From Lucinisca nassula (Eukaryota > Mollusca > Bivalvia > Lucinida > Lucinidae): 64,000 bases of DNA. The notes beneath the pieces were generated by a model. It saw nothing but the letters and a program-made list of their open reading frames with translations, ran no database searches and was not told the origin of the DNA. Location: the NCBI GenBank assembly GCA_963580285.1, contig OY757010.1, positions 149,654,675-149,718,674 of the forward strand, read 5' to 3'. Made by a program: the position numbers and the translations under genes. This document shows, piece by piece, positions 1-10,316 of the stretch; within the stretch, counting starts at the first letter, position 1; every line of letters starts with the position of its first letter.

Positions 1-149
1 AGCACATTAGCCCAGTCTAGAATTGACAGATAACCCTCTTTACATAGCACTCTCACATCACAGCAGCAAGAATAGCTTGGCTATAAATAATCCTTACTTT
101 GATTTTGAACAAGTTTAACACAACATGATTGTGCGCAGATCAACTTTAA

Positions 150-1060
150 TTGTCACATGGACAATCACAGGGACGTAAACTTCAAGGTCAGTTCATTATG
201 TATACAGGTCAAATTTTTTGTATGGGCGTGCAGTCCTTGTCACAAGGAACCTACATGCAAAATATGAAGGCTCTATCTCAAACGGTTCAAAAGTTATGGC
301 CAATGTTATTTTTTCTTTTAAGTAGGTCAAAGGTCAAGGTCACAGGTCATTATTTTTTGTATGGACTAGACACCCTTGTCACAAGGAACCTGAATGCAAA
401 ATATGAAGGCTCTATCTCAATGGTTCAAAAGTTGTGACCAATGTTATTTTTTTCTTTTAAGTAGGTCAAAGGTCATAGTCATGGTCACAGGTCAGATTTT
501 TTTGTATGGATGGGAAGCCCTAATCACAAGGAACCTACATGCAAAATATGAAGGTTCTATCTCAAATGGTTCTAAAGTTATCACCAATGTTATTTTTTTC
601 TTAAAAGTAGGTCATGGGTCAAGGTCAAAGGTCAATTGTTTTTGTGTAAGTGGGAAGTCCATGTCACAAAGAACCCACATGCCAAATATGAAGGCTCTAT
701 CTCAAAAGGTTCAATAGTTATGAGCAATGTTATTTTTTTTCTTTAAAGTAGGTCATGGGTATTATAAGGTCAAAGGTCGATTTTTTCTGTATGTTTAGAA
801 AGCCCTTGTCACAAGGAACCTACATGCCAAATATGAAGGCTCTATCTCAAACGGTTCACAAGTTATGACCAATGTTAAAGTTGTCCACTTACAAAGAATC
901 AATTTTTTTCTTGAAAGCAGGTCATGGGTCAAGGTCAAGGTCACAGGTCAAATTTATTGTACGTTTGGAAAGCCCATGTCACAAGGAACCTACATGCCAA
1001 ATATGAAGCCTCAATCTCAAACGGTTCAAAAGTTATGACCAACCTTAAAGTTGTCCGCAT
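150..1060 (+). repeat. Tandem minisatellite, about 6 units of 130-170 bp
   Basis: Direct repeats with units beginning near 300, 445, 590, 725 and 890. Each holds the phrases 'cacaaggaacctacatgc', 'atatgaaggctctatctc' and 'ggttcaaaagttatgacc', then a run of AGGTCA half-sites. After the last unit comes a short unique tail with purine-poor 'gtccccctccc' (1098-1110). Open frames here are chance frames in the array. The organisation resembles the internal arrays of Helitron-like elements elsewhere in the window, but no terminus is visible because the array runs off the left edge. Confidence 0.85.
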
Positions 1061-1523
1061 ACAAACAAACAACAAACAGACAGGGCAAATACAATATGTC
1101 CCCCCTCCCACCTGCTATCGCTACCGAAGACATGCATATAGGGTGTAACAAATGAAAAAGGTTATCTTTTTTAAGCAGGCAATGGTGAGTAGTCAATGAA
1201 ATGAAAAGAAAAAAAAAAGAAGGAAATTTGTAGCCATCTAAAACTTAACACAGATGTTAGACATGTCAAAAATTAGAGTAATGACTGCTAATGGGTACAT
1301 TTGGTGTTTTATTGTTTTATTCTTGAAGTTAATGGTCCATTTATTCCTGAGTGTATAGTTGACCTGGAGTCTTCAGCCCCTCTAGGTGTGAGAAGGTCAG
1401 CCCCTGGCACCCTTGGTCAGGTCTCATGCTCATAAAAAGACCATTATTGCACCATGTCAAACCATTCAGAAAATTTTAATGCAATTTATGTTGATATTCC
1501 ATTTAAAGGTAGGAAGTGCCAGA

Positions 1524-1868
1524 ATTTAAAATTACCAGTTTATATAATGAAACAAAAATACACATGTAAAAAATGTTTTTGTTACTGTTCTTGTTTACTT
1601 TTCATTTGTATACCTATCTATTTATCTTTTTACTATTTCATGTATAATCACAGGTGATAATATAGTTTTCTGTTATTCCGAGACTAAAAAGTCAATGAAG
1701 CAAAAATTTATTTGGGCTTCCTTTGTGAAAACATTTTGAAAGAAAAATGAATACCCGACAAACCCACAATTATTCTTTATAAAGTGGAATTTTCATTAAA
1801 ACTAGATGGACTAGCCAGTCAGCGTTATTAAGACTTAATTATGTGTTTAGTGGTCAACATAGCAATTA
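1524..1868. repeat. Direct duplication, copy 1
   Basis: About 345 bp that recurs at 2088-2430 at high identity. Shared anchors include 'caggtgataatatagttttc' and 'tttataaagtggaattttc'. The two copies are separated only by MITE A1. No coding potential is seen. Confidence 0.85.
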
Positions 1869-1876
1869 AAATTAAT

Positions 1877-2089
1877 TTAACTCTTATCATGCTGTTCACG
1901 ACAACCCCTATCTTTGGAAACAGTGTAGATCCAGATCAGATGGCTTCTGAAGAAGCCATCTGATCAGGATCTACACTGTATGACATTTAATAAATGAATT
2001 TTTAGGAATAAATTACATCAAGTCATCTGATCGGTTCAAAGTCAGAAATGGGTGTGGCTAAACTGAATATTCAGCAAGAGAAGGGTTAA
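1877..2089 (+). mobile_element. Family A MITE (copy A1), TTAA target
   Basis: A 213-bp element bounded by TTAA at 1877-1880 and 2086-2089, with inverted ends related to CCCTTATCTTGCTG. The centre is a long hairpin (about 1921-1979) with arms around GATCAGATGGCTTC. TTAA duplication plus CCC-starting ends fit a piggyBac-type non-autonomous element. That class call is inference; no transposase is present. Confidence 0.85.
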
Positions 2090-2430
2090 TTTAAAAATAC
2101 CAGTTTATATAATGCAACATTAATACACATGTACAAAATGTTTTTGTTAGTATTCTGGTTGTTTTCTTTTCATTTGTATACCTATCTATTTATCTTTCTC
2201 TCTTTCATGTATAATCACAGGTGATAATATAGTTTTCTGTTATTCCGAGACTAAAAAGTTAATGAAGTAAACATTTATTGTGGCTTCCATTGTGAAAACA
2301 TTTTGAATGAATACCCTGCAAACCCACAATTATTCTTTATAAAGTGGAATTTTCATTAAAACTAGATGGAGTTTAATTAAGCCTCAGTGTTATCAAGAGT
2401 TTTGTGGTCAGTGATTGTAAAATATGCAAT
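2088..2430. repeat. Direct duplication, copy 2
   Basis: Second copy of the unit at 1524-1868, diverged by substitutions and small gaps, immediately right of MITE A1. Confidence 0.85.
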
Positions 2431-2696
2431 CAAGCTGAAGTGATACCTAACATTATAAACTTATTGTAGGCAGGAAACCCTGGGAAACAGTGCACGCCCA
2501 GATCAGGGCCAGTACTATTTACTAATAGAATTTTCTTTAAAAAAAATAGAATTAAAACCAAAAAATAGGCCGACCACCCCTTATACAACAAATGGACTTG
2601 ACCAACATTTAACACATAATTATTCTTAACAGAGGTGATGCTTATATAACTATCTTTTTACTTATCGAAAACAGCTATATCTTTCAATGCCCGCTA

Positions 2697-2965
2697 TTAA
2701 CCCATTTGGTACCAGGAACCCCAAAACAGGAACTCTAGCAATCAGTGCAGGCCCATATCAGACGCCTCACAATGCTATATCTTTCAATGCCCACTATTAA
2801 CCCATTTGGTACCAGAAACCCCGAAACGGGTACTCTAGCAATCAGTGCAGGCCCAGATCAGCTGTCGCAGAATGCTACGCCTGATCAGGAGTTCATTTCA
2901 AAATTATGGGGTGTCAGGTTGTGTTTTTCTTCAAAATTCTGGGGTTTCTGGTACAAAATGGGTTG
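2697..2965 (+). mobile_element. Family B MITE (B1) with internal duplication
   Basis: Starts TTAACCCATTTGGTACC and ends GGTACAAAATGGGTTGA. The first ~100 bp, including the upstream flank 'ctatatctttcaatgcc', is repeated in tandem (2673-2772 and 2773-2872). Contains a degraded central hairpin. Confidence 0.8.
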
Positions 2966-3006
2966 AACTGTGGAACAAGTAGATAATAATTTGATTAAGC
3001 AAGCCC

Positions 3007-3305
3007 CGGCCCCCGCCAATTGGGGCTTGAAGAAATAGATGGGCTGCATGATGCTTCCAGGCAGAGCTGAAACCGACCTCCACATGAGTACTGGTAAACC
3101 CCTTAGAGGATCTGAGCCTGCCAAGGCAAAACGGTGCGAGTCCGCCCGTCCATGCTTATAAATCCTATTGGTTTCATTGGGCTGCAGGGCTTGAGATGTC
3201 AGTTCATCTCAATGTCGGGTGAACTCCCACAAAATTGGAAGCAACCTCTCCAAATGACCTTTACTGTGTTGACAGGGACGTTAAACCTCGAATTAAACAA
3301 AACAA
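3007..3305 (+). mobile_element. SINE S1
   Basis: Non-LTR-dependent short element of about 300 bp: GC-rich head 'ggcccccgcc..ttggggcttg', body with 'tgggctgcatgatgcttcc', tail ending in a GTTAAAC..AAACAAAACAAA run. Flanked by imperfect duplications ttaagcaagccc and tttagcaagccc. Reading frames across it are incidental. Confidence 0.85.
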
Positions 3306-3419
3306 ATTTAGCAAGCCCTGATAGCATTATGGTACACTATACCAGTCCCTGGGTCTTTATTTCTATAAATCTGTTGGAAATAAAGAAGTGGTGACATTGA
3401 TGAATAACCTGACAGTGCT

Positions 3420-3830
3420 AGAAGAGGGGGTTAAAAACAGCTCCTTGCCTTAAGCCAAAGAAACTTAAACATATGCATATACAAAAAAAATAACCTTATG
3501 TAATGCAAATTTATAAGTCCAGTCAACTGATATATGGGAGCAATTTATGAGAGAAGAGTTTGTCAAATGAAGAGACAAAGTTTTAAATGATAGGAAAGAT
3601 TATAATCATTGTCTGCCAAATGACACTACAGTTTCCCTCCTACTTTCCACCAAATTTATGGGGACACCCTATTGAGATCCTCTAATAGCCCCATATATCT
3701 GTCTCAGTCATATTCTGTCAAACAGTAAATCAAATTTTCAAAAACAATGACAGCTGCCTTAAAGTTTCAAAAGCAAGAATATGGGCTAGATTTGATGAAG
3801 CATTTCTGTACAGAACAGATCATTATTACC
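3420..3830. other. No recognised feature
   Basis: AT-rich sequence without a repeat, exon or structured element that I recognise. Confidence 0.5.
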
Positions 3831-3832
3831 CT

Positions 3833-4005
3833 GGTAAACAATGCAGACCCAGATCAGACGCCTCAATTCTGCGGCATCTGATCAGGGCCTACACGGTTTG
3901 CAAAAAGTTCTGCTATTTTCCAAATAAATTTTAAAGTTAACACAACCTGTCACCCCAAAATTTCGAAATGGACTCCTGCCATTTTTAGGAGGAAGGAGGG
4001 TTTCC
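3833..4005 (-). mobile_element. Family B MITE fragment (B2)
   Basis: Retains the hairpin (3838-3905), 'ttttccaaataaattttaaa' and 'gaaatggactcctgccat', but has lost the terminal TTAA ends. Confidence 0.7.
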
Positions 4006-4032
4006 CACTTAAGAAATTTTGTCCTCAGAGGA

Positions 4033-4120
4033 GTGAGTGAATGTTAGAGTTTTACGTCCCACCAACAGTTAAGGTCATATGGAGACGGGACCTCGGTTTA
4101 AAGACTCATCCGAAAGTCTG
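4033..4120 (-). mobile_element. SINE S3, 5'-truncated, with TSD
   Basis: Only the 3' 88 bp of S3 are present (GAGTGAGTGA tail, then 'ttttacgtcccaccaacag'). Flanked by ttgtcctcagagga (4019-4032) and ttgttctcagagga (4121-4134). 5' truncation with a target duplication is typical of LINE-driven insertion. Confidence 0.85.
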
Positions 4121-4231
4121 TTGTTCTCAGAGGAACAGCTAGTAGAGAAGATGAAAGAGAGGAACACAGGAGAAAGAAAAAAATGAATAAAATTGAAGAC
4201 ATTATGAAAACACAACTATAATGCATTGTAA

Positions 4232-4395
4232 ATTTTTACCATTTCAAAATTTAGGGGTATCAGGTTGTGTTTTCTTCAAAATTTATTTGAGAAATGGCCA
4301 ACTTTTTGCAAACAGTGTAGGCCCTGATCAGACGTTGCGTTCTGCGGCATCTGATCTGGGCCTGCACTGTTTGCCAAGGTACCCCTTTAGGGGCC
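4232..4395 (+). mobile_element. Family B MITE fragment (B3)
   Basis: Contains 'atttcaaaatttaggggta', the hairpin at 4307-4372 and the start of the right end, which dissolves into a C-run at about 4396. Confidence 0.7.
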
Positions 4396-4439
4396 CCCCC
4401 CCCTGGGTTAATTTTAATAGCACAAAGTACAAAAATTTA

Positions 4440-5325
4440 CCTGGCAATTAAAAAATACTGAACTTTTTTTGAAATACCTCTGTGTACAAACTTCTTTACA
4501 AATTTCACGAATGCATTGTCATGTACGAAATCTTTTGGACAGTTGAAAGAGTTGACCCCTAGAAGAAGACCCTCATTAAAATACAAATATCCTGTCAGTG
4601 GTCAATAGTGATGTGTTTGTTCAGAGAATGACAATGATGAATAGGCCTGTTTGTTCTTATTTGTCTAACAGATGCACAGCAATTTTTTGACCTGTGCATG
4701 TCTTCAACAGTTCATCTATTCTCATACATGTCCTGTCTACATTTAATTTGTATGACAGACATTCAAAACAGAGGCAGGTGGTATTCTGTTTTTCAGTAAT
4801 TTAAAGAGAAAATATATACAGGTCTTGACATCTGAAATTACCATGTGATTTTTTTTCCAATTTTTTCAGAGCAAAACATGTATTAAATGTTGTCAGCTAG
4901 TCATGGGTGGTGGTATACATGTGTCACCCAGGAGGTTTGGTTAGGGAACCAACTTCAACCCACAGGTCTTGGACACTACCCTCTTGAGCTTAATTCCCCA
5001 ACTTTGCCAAGCGAGTGTCTCATGCGAAGAGGCAGGGACCCCCATTTAGCACCCTATCCCAGGAGACACCAAGACCCAGAACCCTTGTTTGTGACAGGGA
5101 TAAATTTTCTATTACTGATATCCAAAAGTCAGATTTTTTTATATATATGTTTTTGGAGGAACAAATAAGAAGTTTTTTTCCCATAAATACACAATTAAAA
5201 TGAAAGAATACCCAATTTAAAAAAGTTGGGGAGTAACAAAACGCAAATAAAAATTCCAAGATCCCCATATCAAAAGACATGCTTGCATATAATTCATACA
5301 GATTTAAAATTATAAGTCGCGCAGT
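4440..5325. other. No recognised feature
   Basis: No repeat family or convincing exon seen. Frames around 4887-5280 on both strands have no domain I recognise. Confidence 0.45.
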
Positions 5326-5622
5326 ATGTTGGTTGGTTTGTTGGTTTGAGGTTTAACGTCCCGGTCAACACAGTATAGGTCATTTTGGAGACGTTGCTTC
5401 CAATTTTGTGGGACTAAATTACCCGACACTGAGATGAAATGACATCTCAAGCCCTGTCGCCCAATGTAACCAATAGGGTTTATAAGCAGGGACGGTCCAC
5501 CTCGCACCGTGGTTCCGCGACAGGCTTAGATCCTCTAAGTGGTTTACCAGTACTCCTGTGCGGCTGGTTTCAGCTCTGCGTGGAAGCATCATGCAGCCCA
5601 TATATTTCTTCAAGCCCCTCAG
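5326..5622 (-). mobile_element. SINE S1
   Basis: Reverse copy: (TTGG/TTGT)n tail at 5326-5345, body, then the head cut off at 'caagcccctcag'. A family E end ('ggcgtgttttcgtgatgc', about 5632-5649) abuts it. Confidence 0.85.
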
Positions 5623-5833
5623 AATTATAAAGGCGTGTTTTCGTGATGCACACACTAGTTGAAGGAAATCGATTGAAAATGCAAAGGGACCTTTTCTAAT
5701 GTGTCAGCTCATAATTTATGTTCATTATAACACAATTTTGGATTGTTTCAAGATGGATCCCAAAATGTATAGATTATATAGAAAAATGACCATTTATGGT
5801 CATTTTTCTATATAATCTATACATTTTTGTTTG

Positions 5834-6001
5834 TGAGTGAGTGAGTGAGTTTTTAGTTTTACGTCCCACCAACAGCTAAGGTCATACGGAGACGGGACCT
5901 CGGTTTAAAGACTCATCCGAAAGTATGGAGAAGCCCGGGATCGATCCTGCGATCCCTGGTTTACAAGGCGAGTAGCGTAACCACTGTACCACGGAGGCTT
6001 C
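5834..6001 (-). mobile_element. SINE S3, full length, tRNA-derived
   Basis: Reverse orientation: GAGT tail, body 'ggtcatacggagacgggacc', head reading (on -) 'gcctccgtggtgcagtggtt' with box-B-like 'ggatcgatccc'. Exact 14-bp TSD tacatttttgtttg at 5820-5833 and 6002-6015. Confidence 0.93.
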
Positions 6002-6082
6002 TACATTTTTGTTTGGATATAACAAGGTTGTTTAACTGACACAGTTTCAGTGCTTTAGATCCCATTAATAGTGATATAAAGA

Positions 6083-6422
6083 GTGTGTGTGTGTGTGTGT
6101 GAATTCGGGTTTAACGTCGCTTTCAACAATTTTTCAGTCATATCATGACGGTGTCTGGTTGCGACAGGGAGCTCAATTCACACTTTTATAGTGCTGCCTC
6201 ACTGAAGTATCATGTCCCAGACACATTACATGATACCACACCCAGTCACATTATCCTGACACTGGGTCGACCAGTCCTAGCTCTACCCCGTAAATCTGAG
6301 TGCCAAGCGAGGAGCATCTAGTATCATTTTTAACGACTTTGGTATGTCGCGGCCCAGGATCGAACCCGTGACCTCCTGTTCCCCCGAGTGGACACTCTAC
6401 CAACTGAGCTATCGGGGCCGGT
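6083..6422 (-). mobile_element. SINE S4, full length, tRNA-derived
   Basis: Reverse orientation: (GT)n tail, body with 'ggtgtctggttgcgacaggg', tRNA-like head reading (on -) 'ggccccgatagctcagttgg' with box B 'gggttcgatcc'. TSD gtgatataaagag versus gcgatataaggag. The head is a SINE promoter, not a tRNA gene. Confidence 0.9.
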
Positions 6423-6570
6423 GTGCGATATAAGGAGGTTTTGGTGTAGTAATAAATGGGCATGCTAATTTATTTGTTTTTCATCTGTGAGTACAGTAAA
6501 TCTTTCTAAATTCTATTATCCTTACGAACTGCCAAGAAAAACTGCATCAGAAAATGTCTTTTTATGGTGT

Positions 6571-6826
6571 CTCATCATGGAAACACACCCCCCTTGAACC
6601 TCACCTTTATAAAGTAAAACTGGGTTTTACATGGGTTAACCTTATTTTTCTTATTTCTCCTCGAAAATTTAGATTGTTGCTGCCTCAATGAGGCGGTCCA
6701 AATGAGTTCCCACAATCTATATTTCGAGCAGAAGTAAGAAATATATTACAATTTTTCACTGTAAAATCTTTGTTTTTTGACGGTTAAATTTACAATGTAT
6801 TTGTATAGGCGTGTTTTCGTAATGTT
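6571..6826 (+). mobile_element. Family E palindromic MITE (E1)
   Basis: Left end 'catcatggaaacacacc', right end 'ggcgtgttttcgtaatg'. Central inverted repeat around 'tttcttatttctcc' and 'cagaagtaagaaat'. Confidence 0.7.
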
Positions 6827-6872
6827 CTGCATCCTCTAGCGGACTTTTAATACATATTTTTGCAAATTGCAT

Positions 6873-6948
6873 ACAGGTAAACAATGTGCCCCCACCAACC
6901 CCAGATCTAGAGGAGCAATCTGATCTGGGTCCACACTGCTTTCAAAAG
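6873..6948. repeat. Decayed copy of the shared hairpin core
   Basis: Reads 'gtaaacaatgtgccccc', then 'ccccagatctaga' and 'tctgatctgggtccacact'. The right arm is recognisable and the left arm degraded. Confidence 0.55.
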
Positions 6949-7404
6949 TAACTTAGTGGACAACAATTGTTGTGATCGACAACTTTTGCAAAGAATTTAC
7001 ACAGAACATAGAGCACATAACAAATTTGTTCAATATTATAATTAATTTAGAATAAAAGTGTCCACATAAAAATGCCAGTTTTTCATCTATTATTTCCAGT
7101 GCAATATGGCCAGAGATAATTATCTAGCTAATTATTGAACATTCAGGAACTAGAAGATAAGAAAAAATAATAACTTGATTTTGATGAGATTTAGGGATTA
7201 AGCAAACATCGCTTACTCACATCTCTTTGAAGTAAGGGCATGGCAAGGTCCTTATGGGATGAACAGATAATGAGTGATAAGGGGCTAAATGATCAATAGG
7301 GAGATCACAGCAACAGGAAATAGATTTCTATTCTCTTTGAGTCAGGAAACAACTACAAGAAGAGACAAGCCCTTACAGACCATCAAAGACCCGTTACTGG
7401 TAGA

Positions 7405-7641
7405 TGAGCCCCACCAAGCGAATTTGTGTCTTCGAGCATTCCCTCATGACAAATTTTAACTGCGCATGCCCAGTCATTCAGAGAGGCCAGGGATATAGAT
7501 ATGGCTTTCTGTCTGAAGGTTTCTCTTGATTCACTGCTTGTATGAGCGAGCAGCGAAGGTTCTGGCGAGACTGCGCAGGCTCGCCTGAACCTTCGTTGCT
7601 CGCATAGGCGATAAGTACCAAAAATTGCTTGACAGGGCCCA
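7405..7641 (+). mobile_element. Family G TIR element (G1)
   Basis: Ends TGAGCCCCACCAAGCGAA and TTGCTTGACAGGGCCCA (inverted). A subterminal hairpin around 7535-7600 has arms 'gagcgagcagcgaaggtt' and 'aaccttcgttgctcgc'. Copies also at 8492 and 20303. Superfamily not determined. Confidence 0.8.
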
Positions 7642-7786
7642 GATATAAAGCCTGTACAAGGTGGCCTGTGAGTGTCTATAAACCATTAAAATCCTAAAAA
7701 TTTGGACATTTTGAGGACTAGCCGTAATTCTCCTAAATTTTTGGCATATTGTTTCACAATCCAGCAAGAAGTCCAAAAAGGGTTAA

Positions 7787-8007
7787 AATTGTTTGATTGG
7801 AAGTTTAACGTCCTCGTCAACACTGTATAGGTCATTTTGGAGACGTTGCTTCCAATTTTGTGGGATTTTTACCCGACATTGAGATGAAATGACATCTCAA
7901 GCACTGTCGCCCAATGAAACCAATAGGGTTTTTAAGCATGGATGGTCCAACTCGAACCGCTTTACCTGGGCAGGCTTAGATCCTTTATGCAATTTTACCC
8001 TCATGAC
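7787..8007 (-). mobile_element. SINE S1, 3' part, cut by a LINE tail
   Basis: Tail-to-middle of S1, stopping at 'tttatgcaattttac' where LINE 3' sequence begins. The neighbouring S1 at 8150 shares the same private variant, so the two descend from one copy. Confidence 0.8.
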
Positions 8008-8142
8008 AGACAAAATTAATATGGAAATCTGGTGTGAGATCTGCCATGCGTGCAGCAAGCCAGCTAGCTGAAAGGGGACCCACTTATGTGGATGTTGCCC
8101 CTGTACCTGCACTTTAATCAAAACTCCAATGATGATGATGAT
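8008..8142 (+). mobile_element. LINE 3' tail, ending in (GAT)n
   Basis: Encodes, with breaks, the C-terminal peptide ending near VDVAPVPAL, seen also at 31412 and (reverse) 54857-54990. It then runs through a short 3' UTR into GATGATGATGAT. Pseudogenic. Confidence 0.8.
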
Positions 8143-8149
8143 GATTAAT

Positions 8150-8447
8150 TTGTTTTTGTTTGTTTGATTTGAGCTTTAACGTCCCTTCAACATTGTTAAG
8201 GTCATTTTAGAGACATTGCTTCCAATTTTGTGGGACTTTTACCTGACATTGAGATGAAATGACATCTCAAGCCCTGTCGCCCAATGAAACCAATAGGGTT
8301 TTTAAGCATGGATGGTCCGACTCGAACCGCTTTACCTGGGCAGGCTTAGATCCTTTATGCAATTTTACCTGTACTCGTGTGCAGTCGGTTTCAGCTCTGC
8401 GTGGAAGCATCATGCAGCCCATTTATTTCTTCAAGCCCCAATGGGTT
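8150..8447 (-). mobile_element. SINE S1, full length, directly behind the LINE tail
   Basis: Complete reverse S1. The same LINE-tail / S1 junction recurs at 31558-31562, so the pair looks like one composite unit. Confidence 0.85.
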
Positions 8448-8491
8448 AAAATATGACATATACTTAAATCTTGTTAAGTATAATTGTCATA

Positions 8492-8704
8492 AGCGGACCC
8501 GCCAAGCGATTTTGGTACTTATCGCCTATGCGCAGTCTCGCCAGAACCTTCGCTGCTCGCTCATACAAGCAGTGAATCAAGAGGAACCTTCAGACAGAAA
8601 GCCATATCCCTGGCCCCTGAGACTGAATGGCTGGGCATGCGCAGTTAAAATTTGTTATGACGCAATGCTCGAAGACACAAATTCGCTTGGCGGGGCTCAT
8701 ATCA
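8492..8704 (-). mobile_element. Family G TIR element (G2)
   Basis: Reverse copy of G1 with ends 'gacccgccaagcgatttt' and 'cgcttggcggggctcat'. Confidence 0.8.
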
Positions 8705-8805
8705 TGATTGTATTCTAATTTTTATTCATAAGTAAGATGCACATGTTTCATCTTATATTTCCAGATACATGCAGATTTATGTTTACCGGTATTTTTATTT
8801 TGGTT

Positions 8806-9018
8806 TTAACCCTTTTCTTGCTGAATATTCGGTTAAGCCACACCCATTTCTGACTTTGAACCAATCAGATTTCTTCATGTAATTTATTCCTACAAATTCA
8901 TAAGCTGAATGTCAAACAGTGTAGATCCTGATCAGATGGCTTCTTCAGAAGCCATCTGATCTGGATCTACACTGTTTCCAAAGATATGGGTTGTCGTGAA
9001 CAGCATGATAAGAGTTAA
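8806..9018 (-). mobile_element. Family A MITE (A2)
   Basis: TTAA at both ends (8806-8809, 9015-9018), length 213. The hairpin carries CCTGATC on the left arm and the CCAGATC partner on the right, so it lies opposite to A1. Confidence 0.88.
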
Positions 9019-9041
9019 AGCCCTTTCAAGATTATAATATT

Positions 9042-9573
9042 TTTATACCAAATGGAATCTTTCTCCTTATATATGGCAGGAGTCCATTTAGTAATTTTGG
9101 GATGACAAGTTGTGATATCTTAAAATTTTATAAGGAAAATAGCTGAACATTTTGCAAATAGTGCAGGCCCCGATCAGATGCCGCATTCTGCTGCGTCAGA
9201 TCTGGACCTGCGCTGTTTGCCCGGGTATCTGTTTTGAGGTTTCCGGTTTCGTTTGTGTGTTTGATTTGAGGTTTAACGTCGCCGCCAACGCTGAAAAAGT
9301 CATTTTGGAGACGTTGCTTCCAATTTTGTGGGACTTTAACCCAACACTGAGATCAAATGACATCTCAAGCCCTGCCTCCCAATGAAACCAATAGGGTTTA
9401 TAAGCATGGACGGCAGACTCGCACAGCATTGCCTGGGCAGGCTTAGATCCTCTAAGCGGTTTACCTGAGTACTCGTGTGCGGGTCGGTTTAAGCTCTGCG
9501 TGGAAGCATCATGCAGAAATATATGTCTTCAAGCCCCGATGGGCTATGAAGTTTCTGGTAGAAAATGGGTTAA
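9042..9573 (+). mobile_element. Family B MITE (B4) split by SINE S1
   Basis: B ends 'ataccaaatggaatc' and 'ggtagaaaatgggttaa'. The hairpin is at 9157-9222. S1 separates the two halves of the phrase 'gttttgaggtttccggt'. Confidence 0.8.
9250..9535 (-). mobile_element. SINE S1 nested in B4
   Basis: Reverse S1. Flanks gaggtttccggt and gaagtttctggt are a slightly diverged TSD. Confidence 0.85.
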
Positions 9574-9600
9574 AATTCATGTCATCAGAAATCTCATCTA

Positions 9601-9913
9601 CCGTATTCGCCCTAATTACCGCACATGCACCTATAAGCGCACACCAAAGCTATTTTTTGAAAAGGAAATGCATAAGCGCACACCTCTCAAAGTTCTCACA
9701 GTAAATCAATAAAAACTTGCTGTTATTTCTTCAACAGTGAAGGCAATGCTTAAGTATCCTTTTCTGTCCCATTATATATCAGTATGCATCATCTCGGAAG
9801 CTATTGTTTTCGTGTCAAGTGTGCGCTAATTAGGTAGATTTTTCACCAGGATTTTTTGACACGATTTTGAAAAAACTAAGCGCACGGTGCGGTAATTAGG
9901 GCGCATAAGGTAT
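9601..9913 (+). mobile_element. Family M TIR MITE (M1), TA-flanked
   Basis: Ends TACCGTATTCGCCCTAATTA and GTAATTAGGGCGCATAAGGTA are inverted repeats of about 25 bp with TA at the edges (mariner/Tc1-like target; inference). A second copy is at 15632. Confidence 0.85.
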
Positions 9914-10174
9914 ATAATTTTGACATCAGAATATTTTTATATGAAATTTTTCAGTTTTTTTGGTGGTAAATTGAATTCAAAGGTATGTTTTCGTAATGTG
10001 ATCAGAAAAGATTCTGATCAGACTGCATGAATGCCCAGGCTCATCCCAGTTTTCACTGGTCACACATTAGTATATTTCGTTTTGTCATGGGCTGGTATTT
10101 ATAGGTACCGTATTTACCCAAAGTATATGTATCCGGACACCTCAACTCCTTACCATACTTGTTCTTGTGAGATT

Positions 10175-10300
10175 CTTGTAAGTTCTAAAATGGAAGGTTG
10201 GGTGTTTTTTCTCTTGGTACTCTGGTTTCGCCCACCTCTGATTAACTATATCGGCTTGATACGAGCGCAATTATCTTGAAAGGGCCGTAAAACCAAGCCC
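10175..10300 (+). mobile_element. SINE S5 fragment, then C homopolymer
   Basis: S5 3' region ('cgcccacctctgattaac', 'cttgaaagggccgtaaaacc') followed by about 17 C at 10300-10316 in place of the usual A-rich tail. Confidence 0.7.
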
Positions 10301-10316
10301 CCCCCCCCCCCCCCCT

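Larger units (their letters stand above)
5715..6442 (+). mobile_element. Family C palindromic MITE (C1) with two nested SINEs; carries an empty TTAA site
   Basis: Family C ends in GGTTGTGGTGTA-type sequence and has a long AT hairpin (arms 5767-5795 and 5797-5826). S3 (5834-6001) and S4 (6083-6422) interrupt it. Between them, 'atcccattaatagtg' (TTAA 6065-6068) is the unoccupied form of the site where the copies at 21593 and 24821 carry a B element. Confidence 0.8.

Noticed and set aside
150..1148. Several overlapping open frames of 70-107 codons on the + strand
   Set aside because: They lie in a tandem repeat whose unit happens to lack stops, and they repeat the same peptide phrases with frame changes.
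2885..3394. Frames with MxPxGFI / GLRC-like peptides, recurring at about 12 places
   Set aside because: All are translations of SINE S1 in different frames and strands.
10300..10316. C homopolymer as an assembly gap marker
   Set aside because: It replaces the tail of an S5 SINE; homopolymer tails are common here, and there are no N characters.
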